Shown: positions 17,809-27,133, counted from the first letter of the stretch. The stretch: 64,000 bases of DNA from an uncultured Polaribacter sp. (GCF_947503855.1 NZ_CANNFF010000004.1:1-64000), one strand, 5' to 3'. Notes: generated from the letters alone by a model not told the origin. A program made the numbers and translations.

Positions 17809-19092
17809 TTACTTCATTAAAAAAGCTTTTAAATCTTCATAAGATTTGGCTTTAATGGCTACTTTTTTATTATTTATTACTTTCTGTATTTGTGCAGGGA
17901 TTTCCACTTTTACAGGCAATGTTTCTTCTACAACATCTAAAAATTTAACAGGATGAGCAGTTTCTAAAAACACCCCAAATTCGTTTTCTTGTAAACCATA
18001 TTTTTCTAAACCTAAATAACCAACAGCGCCGTGAGGATCAGCAACATAACCAGATCTCGCATAAATATCTTTCATCTTTTTACGAGTTGCATCATCTGTA
18101 AAACTAAAAGAAGAAAAATGCTTTTTTAAAGTTTCAAAATCGTTGTTGTACAATTCTTGAATTCTAATAAAGTTACTTGGGTTTCCAACATCCATGGCAT
18201 TAGAAATAGTAGCTTTAGATGGTTTTGGGTTGTATGTACCATTTACTAAATAATTAGGAACTGTATCATTTACATTGGTAGCAGCTATAAAATGTTTGAC
18301 AGGTAAGCCTAATTTTTGAGCCATAATTCCCGCACAAATATTTCCAAAATTTCCACTTGGTACAGAAAAAACCAGTTCTTTATTCTTTGATTTTAATTGC
18401 TTGTAAGCAAAGAAAAAATAGAACATTTGTGGTAACCAACGTGCTACATTAATAGAGTTTGCAGAGGTTAATGTGCGTGCAATTTCTTCGTCTAAAAAAG
18501 CGGTTTTCACCATTTCTTGGCAATCATCAAAAACACCCTCTACTTCTAAAGCTGTAATATTTTGTCCTAAAGTGGTTAATTGTTTTTCTTGAATGTCACT
18601 AACTTTTCCTGAAGGATATAAAATAACCACATTTACGCCTTTTGCACCCAAAAAGCCATTGGCAACTGCACCTCCAGTATCTCCAGAAGTGGCTACTAAA
18701 ACCGTAACTTCATCGTTATTATCTTTGTTAAAATACTCTAAGCATTTTGCCATAAACTTAGCACCAACATCTTTAAAAGCCATGGTTGGCCCATGAAACA
18801 ATTCTAAAGACGCAATATGATCATCTGTATTTACCAATGGGAAATCGAAAGAAACAGTAGCTTCAATAATTTCTTTTAAGGTTTCTGTTGGAATTTCATC
18901 ACCTACAAATTGTTTAATTACTTCAAATGCAATTTCGTGATTGGAATAGTTTTCGATATTTTCAATAAAATCTTTTGAAAGAGGTGTAATGTTATCTGGA
19001 AAATAAATTCCTCTATCTTTTGCCAAACCTTGCACAACTGCATTTTTAAATGTTGTTTTTGGCGATTTATGGTGTAAACTGTAGTAGTTCAT
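17809..19092 (-). CDS. thrC: threonine synthase
   Basis: About 427 residues, PLP-dependent. The cofactor Lys is in GPTMAFKDVG, and the phosphate-binding loops ATSGDTGGAV and SVPSGNFGNICAG are present. It converts O-phosphohomoserine to threonine, the last step of the pathway. An upstream in-frame start at 19164 runs through the repeat-rich spacer and gives a non-family leader (MAICFKL...). The ATG at 19092 (MNYYSLHHKSPK) is the normal start. It is third gene of thrA-thrB-thrC. Confidence 0.96.
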   Translation of the reverse strand: MNYYSLHHKSPKTTFKNAVVQGLAKDRGIYFPDNITPLSKDFIENIENYSNHEIAFEVIKQFVGDEIPTETLKEIIEATVSFDFPLVNTDDHIASLELFHGPTMAFKDVGAKFMAKCLEYFNKDNNDEVTVLVATSGDTGGAVANGFLGAKGVNVVILYPSGKVSDIQEKQLTTLGQNITALEVEGVFDDCQEMVKTAFLDEEIARTLTSANSINVARWLPQMFYFFFAYKQLKSKNKELVFSVPSGNFGNICAGIMAQKLGLPVKHFIAATNVNDTVPNYLVNGTYNPKPSKATISNAMDVGNPSNFIRIQELYNNDFETLKKHFSSFSFTDDATRKKMKDIYARSGYVADPHGAVGYLGLEKYGLQENEFGVFLETAHPVKFLDVVEETLPVKVEIPAQIQKVINNKKVAIKAKSYEDLKAFLMK

Positions 19093-19177
19093 TATTTTTT
19101 TGCTTTGTGCCTTAAGCTTTATGCAATAGGCAGTGTTTACGAATAGCTTAAAGCATATAGCCAAAAGCTTATTGCTT
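19093..19177. repeat. GCTTTATGC/AAAGC repeat cluster between thrB and thrC
   Basis: An 85-bp spacer made of short GC-containing words: GCCTTAAGCTTTATGCA, AGCTTAAAGCATATAGCC and AAAAGCTTATTGC. The same words (GCTTTATGC, ATAGCC, AGCCAAAAGCT) flank the S23/IVP gene at 44754-45196. It looks like the flanks of that element without the gene. Confidence 0.5.
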
Positions 19178-20098
19178 TTAAATTATTTTTATTCCCTCAG
19201 GATTTACTTTCGAGATAAATAACTCAAAATTAATACCTGTTTTTTGATAGGTTTCGTTAATGTTTTTATATACTTTTTGAGCAATTTCATCACCTTTACA
19301 AAGGGCGAAAATTGTGGGTCCAGAACCACTAATCCCTGCTCCTAAAGCACCTGCATTTAGAGCGCTATTTTTTACATTATCAAAATGAGGAATTAAGTTT
19401 TTTCTGGCGGGTTCAGCAACCAAGTCTACCAAAGAATTGCTAATTAATGTGTAATCATTTGTAAATAAACCACTAACCAAACCACCTACATTTGCCCATT
19501 GTGTAATGGCGTTTTTTAAAGGAATTTCTTTCGGCAACACCTCTCTAGCGTCTTTGGTTTTTACTTCTATTTGTGGGTGAATTGCCACAACTCTTAATGC
19601 TGTTGGTACTGGTAATTTTACAATTTCTAGAGGTTGGTAACTTCTTACCAAAACAAAGCCACCATAAATGGCAGCAGCAACATTATCTGCAATTGCAGAA
19701 CCACAAGCTACTTCTTCGCCAAAAATGGCAAATTTTGTAAGTTCTAATTCAGAATATTTATTGCCTAATAATTGGTTTGCACCAAAAGCAGCACCCGCAG
19801 CACTTGCAGCAGAGCTACCTAAACCACTTCCTGGAGAAAACCCTTTGTGGATGGTTAATTCGATTCCGAAATTGGCATTTGCTTCTAACAGCATTTTTTT
19901 AACCACAGCACTTGCAGCATTTTTATCAACATTATAGGTTAAATCTGCACCTGTAATATTTGTTATTTTAACACCCTTTTCTTTGGTTTTGGTAAATGTC
20001 ATTTCATCACCAATGTCATCTACAGCAAAACCCATAGAATCGAAACCACAAGAAACATTGGCAACAGTTGCTGGAGAAAATATTTTTAAATAATCCAT
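19178..20098 (-). CDS. thrB: homoserine kinase
   Basis: 306 residues of the GHMP kinase family. The ATP-binding motif is PGSGLGSSAASAAGA; the N-terminal substrate strand is FSPATVANVSCGFDSMG and the C-terminal glycine-rich motif is GAGISGSGPTIFAL. It phosphorylates homoserine, using the product of ThrA and supplying ThrC. The size is normal (E. coli ThrB is 310). It lies between thrA and thrC on the minus strand, with an inverted repeat upstream and a repeat cluster downstream. Confidence 0.97.
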   Translation of the reverse strand: MDYLKIFSPATVANVSCGFDSMGFAVDDIGDEMTFTKTKEKGVKITNITGADLTYNVDKNAASAVVKKMLLEANANFGIELTIHKGFSPGSGLGSSAASAAGAAFGANQLLGNKYSELELTKFAIFGEEVACGSAIADNVAAAIYGGFVLVRSYQPLEIVKLPVPTALRVVAIHPQIEVKTKDAREVLPKEIPLKNAITQWANVGGLVSGLFTNDYTLISNSLVDLVAEPARKNLIPHFDNVKNSALNAGALGAGISGSGPTIFALCKGDEIAQKVYKNINETYQKTGINFELFISKVNPEGIKII

Positions 20099-20101
20099 TT
20101 A

Positions 20102-20160
20102 TTTTGGTTTGTGGTTATTAGATTTTGGTTAATTATTCAAAAGAGAACCATAAACCAAAA
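20102..20160. repeat. 15-bp inverted repeat between thrA and thrB
   Basis: TTTTGGTTTGTGGTT (20102-20116) pairs with AACCATAAACCAAAA (20146-20160) with one G-T wobble and a 29-nt loop. It lies inside the thr operon, so it would fold in the mRNA between the two cistrons. Confidence 0.7.
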
Positions 20161-20175
20161 TCGATCAACCCATAA

Positions 20176-22614
20176 CTATTTGTTTGCGATTCTAATTACA
20201 TCTGCAAAAATACCAGAAGCAGTTACATCTGCACCTGCACCCGCACCTTTAATAATTAAAGGATTTTCTGGATATCTATCTGTAAAAAACAGCACAATAT
20301 TATCACTACCTTCTAAATTGTAAAAAGGATGATTAGACGGTATGTGTTGCAAACCAACGTTGGCTTTACCATCGTTAAATTCAGCTACATATTTTAAACG
20401 ACAATCTTTATCATTTGCAGCTTTAAAAATTTCCTGAAAATGACTTTCATTTTTAGTTAGAGAAGTATAAAAATCATCATTATTTGTAGTTTCTAAACTT
20501 TCTTTTGGTAAAAAGGCATTGTTTGCAATGTGCTCTAATTCTAGTTGATAACCACTTTCTCTTGCTAAAATTAAGATTTTTCTAGCAACATCAACTCCAC
20601 TTAAATCAATTTTAGGATCTGGTTCTGTAAACCCTTCTTTTTGAGCTTGTGCAACCACATCATGAAAAGTAGTTTTTTGATTAAAGTTATTAAATACAAA
20701 ATTTAAACTTCCTGACAATACAGCCTGAATTTTATGAATTCTGTCTCCAGAATTTACCAAGTTTTTTAAAGTATCTATAATTGGTAAACCTGCACCTACA
20801 TTTGTTTCAAACAAGAAATCTGCATTGTATTTTCTAGAAACCTCTTTTAAAGTTTTATAGTTTTCGAAGTTAGAAGCACAAGCAATTTTATTACAAGTTA
20901 CTACAGAAATACTATCTCTTAAATATTTTTCATAGACTTCAGAAACAGATTGATTTGCTGTATTGTCTATAAAAACACTGTTTCTATGATTAGATGCTTT
21001 TACTTTTTTGTGAAAATTTTCTAAACTAGTTGGTTCGCCATTTTCTAGAGCTTCTTTCCAGTTTTCTAGATCGATTCCAGAGTTATCAAAAACCATTTTT
21101 CTAGAGTTTGAAATACCAATAACTCTAATTTTTAATTTTAAGTTTTCTTTTAAAAACTTTTTTTGTTGATGAATTTGAGCTAAAAATCGTTCGCCAACAT
21201 TACCAACACCTGTAACAAATAAGTTTAATTGTTTTGTTTTTTCTTCAAAAAATTGCTCATGTAAAGTGTTTAGAGCTTTTTTAGCATCGTATTTGTTAAT
21301 AACTGCAGAAATGTTTTTTTCTGAAGAGCCTTGTGCTATGGCTCTTACATTAACATTGTTTTTACCTAAAGCGCTAAACATTTGGCCACTTAAACCTTGA
21401 AAGTTTTTCATACTTTCTCCAACAACAGCAATAATTGCCAAATCATTTTCTACAATAATGGGTTTTATTTTTTTTCTGTTGATTTCTATGCTAAAGGTTT
21501 CATCTAAAAGTTCTTGTGCTTTTTTGGCATCATTTTCATAAACACCTACACAAATAGAATGTTCTGAAGAGGCTTGTGTAATAAAAACCACATTTATTTT
21601 TGCTAACGAAAGTGTTTCAAATAAACGTTTAGAAAAACCTGGAATTCCTATCATACCACCGCCTTCTAAAGTAATTAAACTGATGTCTTCTATGTGAGAA
21701 ATCCCTTTTACTTCATTGCCGTTTTTAGGTTTTTTAGTTATTAAAGTACCTGTGTTTTCTGGTTCAAAAGTATTTTTAATTCTTATTGGGATTTGCTTTC
21801 TTAAAGCAGGTTGTATTGTTGGCGGATACAAAACTTTTGCACCAAAGTGCGATAATTCCATAGCTTCTTCATAAGAAATTTCTGAAATTGCATAAGCTTG
21901 TTTTACAACTCTTGGGTTTGCAGTAAACATACCTGCAACATCTGTCCAAATTTGTAATTCGTTAGCACCTAAAGCAGCAGCATAAATAGCAGCTGTAAAA
22001 TCAGAGCCTCCTCTACCCAACGTAGTAGTTTCGTTTTCTAAATTAGAAGAAATAAATCCGCCTAAAACAGTAATTTGAGCCTTATTTTCTTTAAAGAAAG
22101 AAGCAATATTTTGATTGGTAATTTTAAAATTTACCTGTGCGTTTAAGTAATCGTTATTGGTAAGTATTAAATCTCTACTTTCTTTATGGATTGCATTTAA
22201 ATTTTCGCTAGTTGCATTCGCAATAATGTAAGAAGATAATCTTTCGCCAAAACTAGAAACTTTTGCCAATGTTTTGTTAGATAATTCTTGTAACAAAAAA
22301 ATACCTTCATAAATAGATGTTAATCTTTCAAATAAAGAAGAAACTTCTAAAGTAACTTCTTTTTTGTTTTTGAGGATTAAATCATCTATGACTTTATAGT
22401 GCAGTGTTTTGATATTTTCTAGGGTTTCTTTTGCAACTTTAATATCTTCTAGCGCAAGATTTGCACCTGCTAAAAGATTATTTGTGGTTTTGCCAAAAGC
22501 AGAAACGACTACTGCAATTTTTTCTTTTTTAGAGGCATTTGCAACAATGGCAATTACTTTTTGTATGTTTTCTGAATTTGCGACAGATGAACCGCCGAAT
22601 TTTAATACTTTCAT
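20176..22614 (-). CDS. thrA: bifunctional aspartokinase / homoserine dehydrogenase
   Basis: 812 residues (E. coli ThrA is 820). The N-terminal aspartokinase begins VLKFGGSSVA and carries LGRGGSDFTA. Two ACT regulatory segments occupy about 310-465 (LEGGGMIGIPG, VGESMKNFQG). The homoserine dehydrogenase half starts FVTGVGNVGERFL for NAD(P) binding and contains the catalytic region around SLNFVFNNF and FTEPDPKIDLSG. It catalyses the first and third steps from aspartate. It is first gene of thrABC, 93 bp after a Thr-rich leader ORF. Confidence 0.98.
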   Translation of the reverse strand: MKVLKFGGSSVANSENIQKVIAIVANASKKEKIAVVVSAFGKTTNNLLAGANLALEDIKVAKETLENIKTLHYKVIDDLILKNKKEVTLEVSSLFERLTSIYEGIFLLQELSNKTLAKVSSFGERLSSYIIANATSENLNAIHKESRDLILTNNDYLNAQVNFKITNQNIASFFKENKAQITVLGGFISSNLENETTTLGRGGSDFTAAIYAAALGANELQIWTDVAGMFTANPRVVKQAYAISEISYEEAMELSHFGAKVLYPPTIQPALRKQIPIRIKNTFEPENTGTLITKKPKNGNEVKGISHIEDISLITLEGGGMIGIPGFSKRLFETLSLAKINVVFITQASSEHSICVGVYENDAKKAQELLDETFSIEINRKKIKPIIVENDLAIIAVVGESMKNFQGLSGQMFSALGKNNVNVRAIAQGSSEKNISAVINKYDAKKALNTLHEQFFEEKTKQLNLFVTGVGNVGERFLAQIHQQKKFLKENLKLKIRVIGISNSRKMVFDNSGIDLENWKEALENGEPTSLENFHKKVKASNHRNSVFIDNTANQSVSEVYEKYLRDSISVVTCNKIACASNFENYKTLKEVSRKYNADFLFETNVGAGLPIIDTLKNLVNSGDRIHKIQAVLSGSLNFVFNNFNQKTTFHDVVAQAQKEGFTEPDPKIDLSGVDVARKILILARESGYQLELEHIANNAFLPKESLETTNNDDFYTSLTKNESHFQEIFKAANDKDCRLKYVAEFNDGKANVGLQHIPSNHPFYNLEGSDNIVLFFTDRYPENPLIIKGAGAGADVTASGIFADVIRIANK

Positions 22615-22652
22615 TTTTTAGTTCTTAATGAAAATTAGTTTTATGATTTTTT

Positions 22653-22673
22653 ATTTTCGATGACCTCGAAAAA
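22653..22673 (-). promoter_or_regulatory. hairpin in the thr leader
   Basis: On the minus strand ATTTTTCGA and TCGAAAAT enclose a GGTCA loop between the leader stop and thrA. The bases after it are A-rich rather than U-rich in the transcript, so it is not a standard intrinsic terminator. Its role in attenuation is uncertain. Confidence 0.3.
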
Positions 22674-22707
22674 TTTTATCCTGTGTTTATATAATAATGA
22701 ATAACCC

Positions 22708-22749
22708 CTAAAGGGTAGTTGTTGTAGAAGTGCGCGTAATATTTCCCAT
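22708..22749 (-). CDS. thrL: threonine operon leader peptide
   Basis: A 13-codon ORF on the minus strand, 93 bp before thrA, encoding MGNITRTSTTTTL. Six of 13 residues are Thr, four of them consecutive (ACA ACA ACT ACC), with one Ile. This is the composition of thr attenuator peptides, which sense Thr-tRNA (and Ile-tRNA) through ribosome stalling. It lies downstream of a TACTTTTG promoter element. The stop TAG is followed by GGGGTT, which could pair with the ACCC just before the stop. I named it for position and composition; expression is not shown. Confidence 0.72.
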   Translation of the reverse strand: MGNITRTSTTTTL

Positions 22750-22813
22750 AGAAATACCCACTATAGATATAGTTTTGAAGGTTTTTATGTTTAAATTTGA
22801 AATACTCACAAAG

Positions 22814-22821
22814 CAAAAGTA
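22814..22821 (-). promoter_or_regulatory. -7 element of the thr operon promoter
   Basis: TACTTTTG on the minus strand matches the Bacteroidota TAnnTTTG element about 65 bp before the leader ORF. No good TTTG is found 19-21 bp upstream, so the assignment rests on the -7 box and position. Confidence 0.45.
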
Positions 22822-22925
22822 TTATTAAAATTTAAAAAGCACTTACTAATTAAAGATTTTTTTTAGTATTTACTTAATTAATATGATATCTATAAAAAAT
22901 AGATTTATAAATTAAAAAATTACGA

Positions 22926-24485
22926 TTATTTACTATGTAGTTTCGATTTTTCTTTAATAATTGTTGCTATGGGTTTATTTTGAATTTTACTTTCTAGCCA
23001 AGACAAAATATCTAAATATAAGAAAGCACGTTTTTCATAAGGATGATTTTCGAACTTCTTTAATTTGGTGTGTATCTTCTTGAATTCGTTTTTAATTTCA
23101 TGAGGAAAAACATCACTTAAATCTCTGATAGATTCTAAGAAAACTTTTTGTACTTCCTGTAAGTTTTCCATCTTAAGTAAAAATTTGTAAGTATCTACAA
23201 ATTGTCTTTCTAAGTCGTAGTCTAAACCACATTCGTAATGTGCTATTAAATTTAAAATTCTTGCAAAACATTGTAAATCTTCTGCAGAACCTAAGTGTTT
23301 AGATCTAATTATTTTTTGCAAATAGTCGATACATAACTTGTTTTTGCCCATCCCAAAATACAAACAAGCTATTTTGTAATAAAGTAAAACAATGTAATGA
23401 TTGTCTAATCTATTTTTATATTTTTCAATTTTAGTATTAATAATATCTACCAAATATTCTCCTTTTTCAAAAGTACCTTCTAAAAAATGTAAGTGTAATT
23501 TATTTGAGTACAAATACATAAAAATTAGTAGTTCTGTATTGGTATTTAAAGGAATTTGTTTTTCATCAATTTCAGTTTCAAATTTTATCAATTCATTTTT
23601 AAAAATAGAGTTGTTTTTAACTAAAAAAGATGCTTCTAATAAATAGTTTTTAGATTTTAAATAAAAAACGGGGTGTAAATTTACCAACTTATTGTTGTCA
23701 AATAAATCTACACATTTGCGTGCGTATTTGTAACTAAGTAAAAAATCTTGAATTAAAAAACTATGCCATAAATGGGCTTTGTACAACCATAATTTTTCTC
23801 TAAAGCCTAAAGAATTATACTTGTATTTTGGCATTCTATTACTAAAATATTCGTTTACAAAAGTTAACTCTTCTTCATTTTTAACATATCCATTTTGTAA
23901 TAAATGGCTGTATAATTGTAAAGATAAGTTAGAGAGTTTACTAGCAATTACATTGTGCTGGCTCAACTCTTTTGCTTGTATAGAAAGTTGGTTTGCTCTG
24001 TTGCTAATACTTCTTGTAATATATTGCGTTTCAATTACTTTTTCTAATTCTACAATTTCGTAGGCAATGTTTTTTTCTTCGTTATCTAAAGCCATATTTT
24101 TAGCTTTTTCTAACAATTTTAAACTTTGTTTGTACAGCCCTTTTTGATATAAAACTGTAGCAAAATCTAGTTGTTCTCTAATTTGAATACGAACGTTTTT
24201 ATGTGCAGGATTTAACCGTAAACTAATTAATATTTGTTTGTATAAATGTGCTTTTAGATTTGAGAGTTGTTGTTTAGAAACAATACCACTTCCAGTAATT
24301 ACTTTTTCGTTGTAAACTTTTAATTTTTCTAAAAATTTAAAAAGTGAAAAAAACTTAGCATCAATATTACCACCTAACCTACCTACATAGAGGTTAAATT
24401 GTCTTTTTTCGGACTTAGTTAAAGATTTAATAAGTACAAAAAGAGCATCATTTTGTTGATTGGCGGATGTAGATACTTTACTCAT
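22926..24485 (-). CDS. conserved helical-repeat protein, unknown function
   Basis: 519 residues, no signal peptide and no membrane segment. Sequence is rich in Leu, Lys, Asn and aromatic residues, with recurring helix-pair patterns (for example LYQKGLYKQSLKLLEKAK near 110 and YYKIACLYFGMGKNKLCIDYLQKI near 370) that resemble TPR-like repeats. The N-terminus has a well-conserved-looking LIKSLTKSEKRQFNLYVGRLGG. I do not recognise a named family. It stands alone, divergent from leuA and upstream of the thr leader, with its own 3' spacer. A scaffolding or regulatory role is only a guess from the repeats. Confidence 0.75.
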   Translation of the reverse strand: MSKVSTSANQQNDALFVLIKSLTKSEKRQFNLYVGRLGGNIDAKFFSLFKFLEKLKVYNEKVITGSGIVSKQQLSNLKAHLYKQILISLRLNPAHKNVRIQIREQLDFATVLYQKGLYKQSLKLLEKAKNMALDNEEKNIAYEIVELEKVIETQYITRSISNRANQLSIQAKELSQHNVIASKLSNLSLQLYSHLLQNGYVKNEEELTFVNEYFSNRMPKYKYNSLGFREKLWLYKAHLWHSFLIQDFLLSYKYARKCVDLFDNNKLVNLHPVFYLKSKNYLLEASFLVKNNSIFKNELIKFETEIDEKQIPLNTNTELLIFMYLYSNKLHLHFLEGTFEKGEYLVDIINTKIEKYKNRLDNHYIVLLYYKIACLYFGMGKNKLCIDYLQKIIRSKHLGSAEDLQCFARILNLIAHYECGLDYDLERQFVDTYKFLLKMENLQEVQKVFLESIRDLSDVFPHEIKNEFKKIHTKLKKFENHPYEKRAFLYLDILSWLESKIQNKPIATIIKEKSKLHSK

Positions 24486-24617
24486 AACTAACTAATATTC
24501 AATTTATTAAATGTTGTTTATTTCGGTTAGAAATCGTTGTTGATAGCAAAATTGATAAAAAATTTAGAATGCAAGATATATATTTGATTTATAATAAAGA
24601 CAATCTTTAGAAAAATT

Positions 24618-25793
24618 ATGCAAGACAATCAAGTACAAATATTTGACACTACATTAAGAGATGGTGAACAAGTTCCAGGATGTAAATTAGATACAAAGCA
24701 AAAATTAGTGATTGCAGAAAGATTAGATTTATTAGGAGTAAATGTAATTGAAGCTGGTTTTCCTGTTTCTAGTCCTGGAGATTTTACTTCGGTTTCTGAA
24801 ATAGCAAAAATTGTTAAAAATGCTACTGTTTGTGGTTTAACAAGAGCTGTAGAAAACGATATCAAAGTAGCTGCTGAAGCTTTAAAATTTGCAAAATACC
24901 CAAGAATACATACAGGTATTGGTACAAGTGATTCTCATATACAATTCAAATTTAACTCTACTAGAGATAAAGTTATAGAGCGTGCTGTAAAAGCAGTTTC
25001 TTATGCAAAATCTTTTGTAGAAGATGTAGAATTTTATGCAGAAGATGCAGGTAGAACAGATAATGATTTTTTAGCAAAAGTTTGCGAAGCAGTTATTAAA
25101 GCAGGTGCTACTGTATTAAATATTCCAGATACAACGGGTTATTGTTTACCAGAAGAATATGGTGCAAAAATGAAATATTTACGAGAAAATGTAAAAGGTA
25201 TTGAAAATGTAATTCTTTCATGTCACTGTCATAACGATTTAGGAATGGCAACTGCCAATTCAATTTCGGGAGTTATAAATGGTGCTCGTCAAATAGAATG
25301 TACTATAAATGGTATTGGAGAACGTGCCGGAAATACGGCCCTAGAAGAAGTAGTAATGGTGTTAAAACAACATCCTTATTTAAATTTAGAAACCTCTGTT
25401 AATACCAAACTTTTGTACGACACAAGTATAATGGTAAGAGAAAGTATGGGAATGCCTGTACAACCTAATAAAGCAATTGTAGGCGCAAACGCGTTTGCTC
25501 ATAGCTCTGGAATTCATCAAGATGGTGTTATAAAAAATAGAGAAACCTACGAAATTATGGATCCAGAAGACGTAGGTGTTACAGAAAGCGCTATCGTTTT
25601 AACCGCAAGAAGTGGTAGAGCCGCTTTGGCTTACAGAGCAAAAAAAATTGGCTATGAGTTAACTAAAGTACAGTTAGACACTGCTTATGCATCTTTTTTA
25701 GAAGCAGCAGATCAACAAAAAGAAATTAAAGATGATGATATTCATCAAATTATGACAAAAGTAAACAAGGTTTCTAAAATAGCTATTGTTTAA
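24618..25793 (+). CDS. leuA: 2-isopropylmalate synthase, short form
   Basis: 391 residues. The catalytic TIM barrel is complete: [10 protein letters not shown] at the start, [13 protein letters not shown] for metal binding and [14 protein letters not shown]. It condenses 2-oxoisovalerate with acetyl-CoA, the first leucine-specific step. E. coli LeuA is 523 residues; the missing part is the C-terminal leucine-binding regulatory domain. The short form is therefore not expected to show allosteric feedback through that domain. It is followed by leuB, but leuC and leuD are not in the window. Confidence 0.92.
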   Translation: MQDNQVQIFDTTLRDGEQVPGCKLDTKQKLVIAERLDLLGVNVIEAGFPVSSPGDFTSVSEIAKIVKNATVCGLTRAVENDIKVAAEALKFAKYPRIHTGIGTSDSHIQFKFNSTRDKVIERAVKAVSYAKSFVEDVEFYAEDAGRTDNDFLAKVCEAVIKAGATVLNIPDTTGYCLPEEYGAKMKYLRENVKGIENVILSCHCHNDLGMATANSISGVINGARQIECTINGIGERAGNTALEEVVMVLKQHPYLNLETSVNTKLLYDTSIMVRESMGMPVQPNKAIVGANAFAHSSGIHQDGVIKNRETYEIMDPEDVGVTESAIVLTARSGRAALAYRAKKIGYELTKVQLDTAYASFLEAADQQKEIKDDDIHQIMTKVNKVSKIAIV

Positions 25794-25808
25794 TTTTTGT
25801 AAAAATAC

Positions 25809-25883
25809 TTTGTCTTCTAAGGTAGTTGTTGCTTTTAATACATCACAATATTAATTTTTTCAGCTGCCTTAGATAAAGACAAA
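25809..25883. repeat. 20-bp inverted repeat between leuA and leuB
   Basis: TTTGTCTT-CTAAGGTAGTTG (25809-25828) pairs with CAGCTGCCTTAG-ATAAAGACAAA (25861-25883) across a 32-nt loop, with two wobble pairs and a two-base bulge. It fills most of the 108-bp space between the two genes. It could be an mRNA stem controlling relative expression, or the ends of a small decayed insertion. Confidence 0.7.
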
Positions 25884-25901
25884 TCCATAAGAAAATAGAG
25901 A

Positions 25902-27023
25902 ATGAAATATACAATAGCTGTACTTCCTGGAGACGGTATTGGGCCAGAGGTTACCAATCAAGCTAAAAAAGCATTAGATGCAGTTGCAGAAGCGTATGAT
26001 CATATTTTTTTATACAAAGAAGCAGAAATAGGAGCTTGTGCAATAGAAACATCAGGCAATCCATTGCCAAAAAAAACAATAGAAATTTGTAAAAAAGCAG
26101 ATGCTATTCTTTATGGTGCTATTGGAGATCCTAAGTTTGATAAAGATCCATCATTAAAAATAAGACCAGAACAAGGTTTATTACAATTAAGAAAAGAATT
26201 AGATCTTTTTTGTAATGTAAACCCTGTGAAAGCCTTTGATCAATTAATTAAAAACTCTCCTTTAAGAAGAGAAATTATTAAAGGAACAGATCTTGTTATT
26301 TATAGAGAGTTAACATCGGGTATTTATTTTGGAGACAAACAATCTAGCAAAGATGGTAAAAAGGCCTATGATATTTGCACCTATTCAGAAGATGAAATTG
26401 CAAGAATTACACATTTAGCTTTTAAAGCCGCTCAAGATAGAAAAAGAAAACTAACGTTAATTGATAAGTCTAATGTATTAGAAACATCAAAGTTATGGCG
26501 TAAAACTGTCACAAAAATTAGTAAAGAGTATAAAGGTGTAACCCTAGAATATTTGTATGCAGATAATGCAGCAATGAAACTAATTTTGAACCCTAAAAAG
26601 TTTGATGTGATCTTAACAGATAACTTGTTTGGAGATTTGTTTTCTGATGAAGCCAGTGTAATCTCTGGTTCAATTGGGGTGTTGGCATCTTCATCAATTG
26701 GTGATAAAAACTCCTTATTTGCACCAGTTCATGGTACTTTTCCAGCTGCGGTAGGTAAAGATATTGCAAACCCATTAGCCTCTATTTTATCAGCAGCTAT
26801 GTTACTAGAACATTTAGGTTTGCACGAAGAAGCAGACGCTGTAGAAAGAGCTGTAGAAAAATCTTTAGATTTAAATATAACAACAGAAGATATTAAAGGG
26901 AAAAATAAATATTCTGCATCGACTTCTAAAGTAGGTGATTTTATTTCAGATTACATTCTAAATCAAGAAGATAGTAGTCTTAATTTTATGAATATTCATG
27001 CAGGGCAAAGTACAATTATTTAA
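25902..27023 (+). CDS. leuB: 3-isopropylmalate dehydrogenase
   Basis: 373 residues, an isocitrate/isopropylmalate dehydrogenase. N-terminal VLPGDGIGPEV, substrate loop RELTSGIYFGDK, NAD-site DAAMKL region (YADNAAMKLI), LTDNLFGDLFSDEAS and VHGTFPAAVGKDIANP. It oxidises and decarboxylates 3-isopropylmalate in leucine synthesis. The size is usual for the family, with a slightly longer C-terminus. It lies downstream of leuA and directly upstream of the ilv leader; it has no clear terminator of its own, so some read-through into the leader is possible. Confidence 0.96.
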   Translation: MKYTIAVLPGDGIGPEVTNQAKKALDAVAEAYDHIFLYKEAEIGACAIETSGNPLPKKTIEICKKADAILYGAIGDPKFDKDPSLKIRPEQGLLQLRKELDLFCNVNPVKAFDQLIKNSPLRREIIKGTDLVIYRELTSGIYFGDKQSSKDGKKAYDICTYSEDEIARITHLAFKAAQDRKRKLTLIDKSNVLETSKLWRKTVTKISKEYKGVTLEYLYADNAAMKLILNPKKFDVILTDNLFGDLFSDEASVISGSIGVLASSSIGDKNSLFAPVHGTFPAAVGKDIANPLASILSAAMLLEHLGLHEEADAVERAVEKSLDLNITTEDIKGKNKYSASTSKVGDFISDYILNQEDSSLNFMNIHAGQSTII

Positions 27024-27068
27024 AAAAAATCAATTTTATTTGGATAAAAAATTTTAAATATTTGAAAA

Positions 27069-27131
27069 GTGAAAAATCAAATAGTAAATATTATTTTTAG
27101 TGTCACTGTCATCGTAATTATTGCGACATGA
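27069..27131 (+). CDS. ilv operon leader peptide (Ile/Val-rich)
   Basis: A 20-codon ORF starting with GTG and ending TGA. The product is MKNQIVNIIFSVTV followed by IVIIAT: 7 Ile and 4 Val in 20 residues, with the run GTC ACT GTC ATC GTA ATT ATT just before the stop. An in-frame TGA lies two codons before the GTG, so it cannot be longer. It is immediately followed by the antiterminator and terminator segments. This is the composition and placement of branched-chain amino acid attenuator peptides of the ilvGMEDA type. Confidence 0.78.
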   Translation: MKNQIVNIIFSVTVIVIIAT

Positions 27132-27133
27132 TA

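Noticed and set aside
19093..19164. Upstream start extending ThrC by 24 residues
   Set aside because: The extension is translated repeat sequence; the ATG at 19092 is the family start.
24486..24617. Possible leucine leader peptide before leuA (short ORF MLFISVRNRC)
   Set aside because: Only one Leu codon and no terminator or alternative stems, unlike the thr and ilv leaders.
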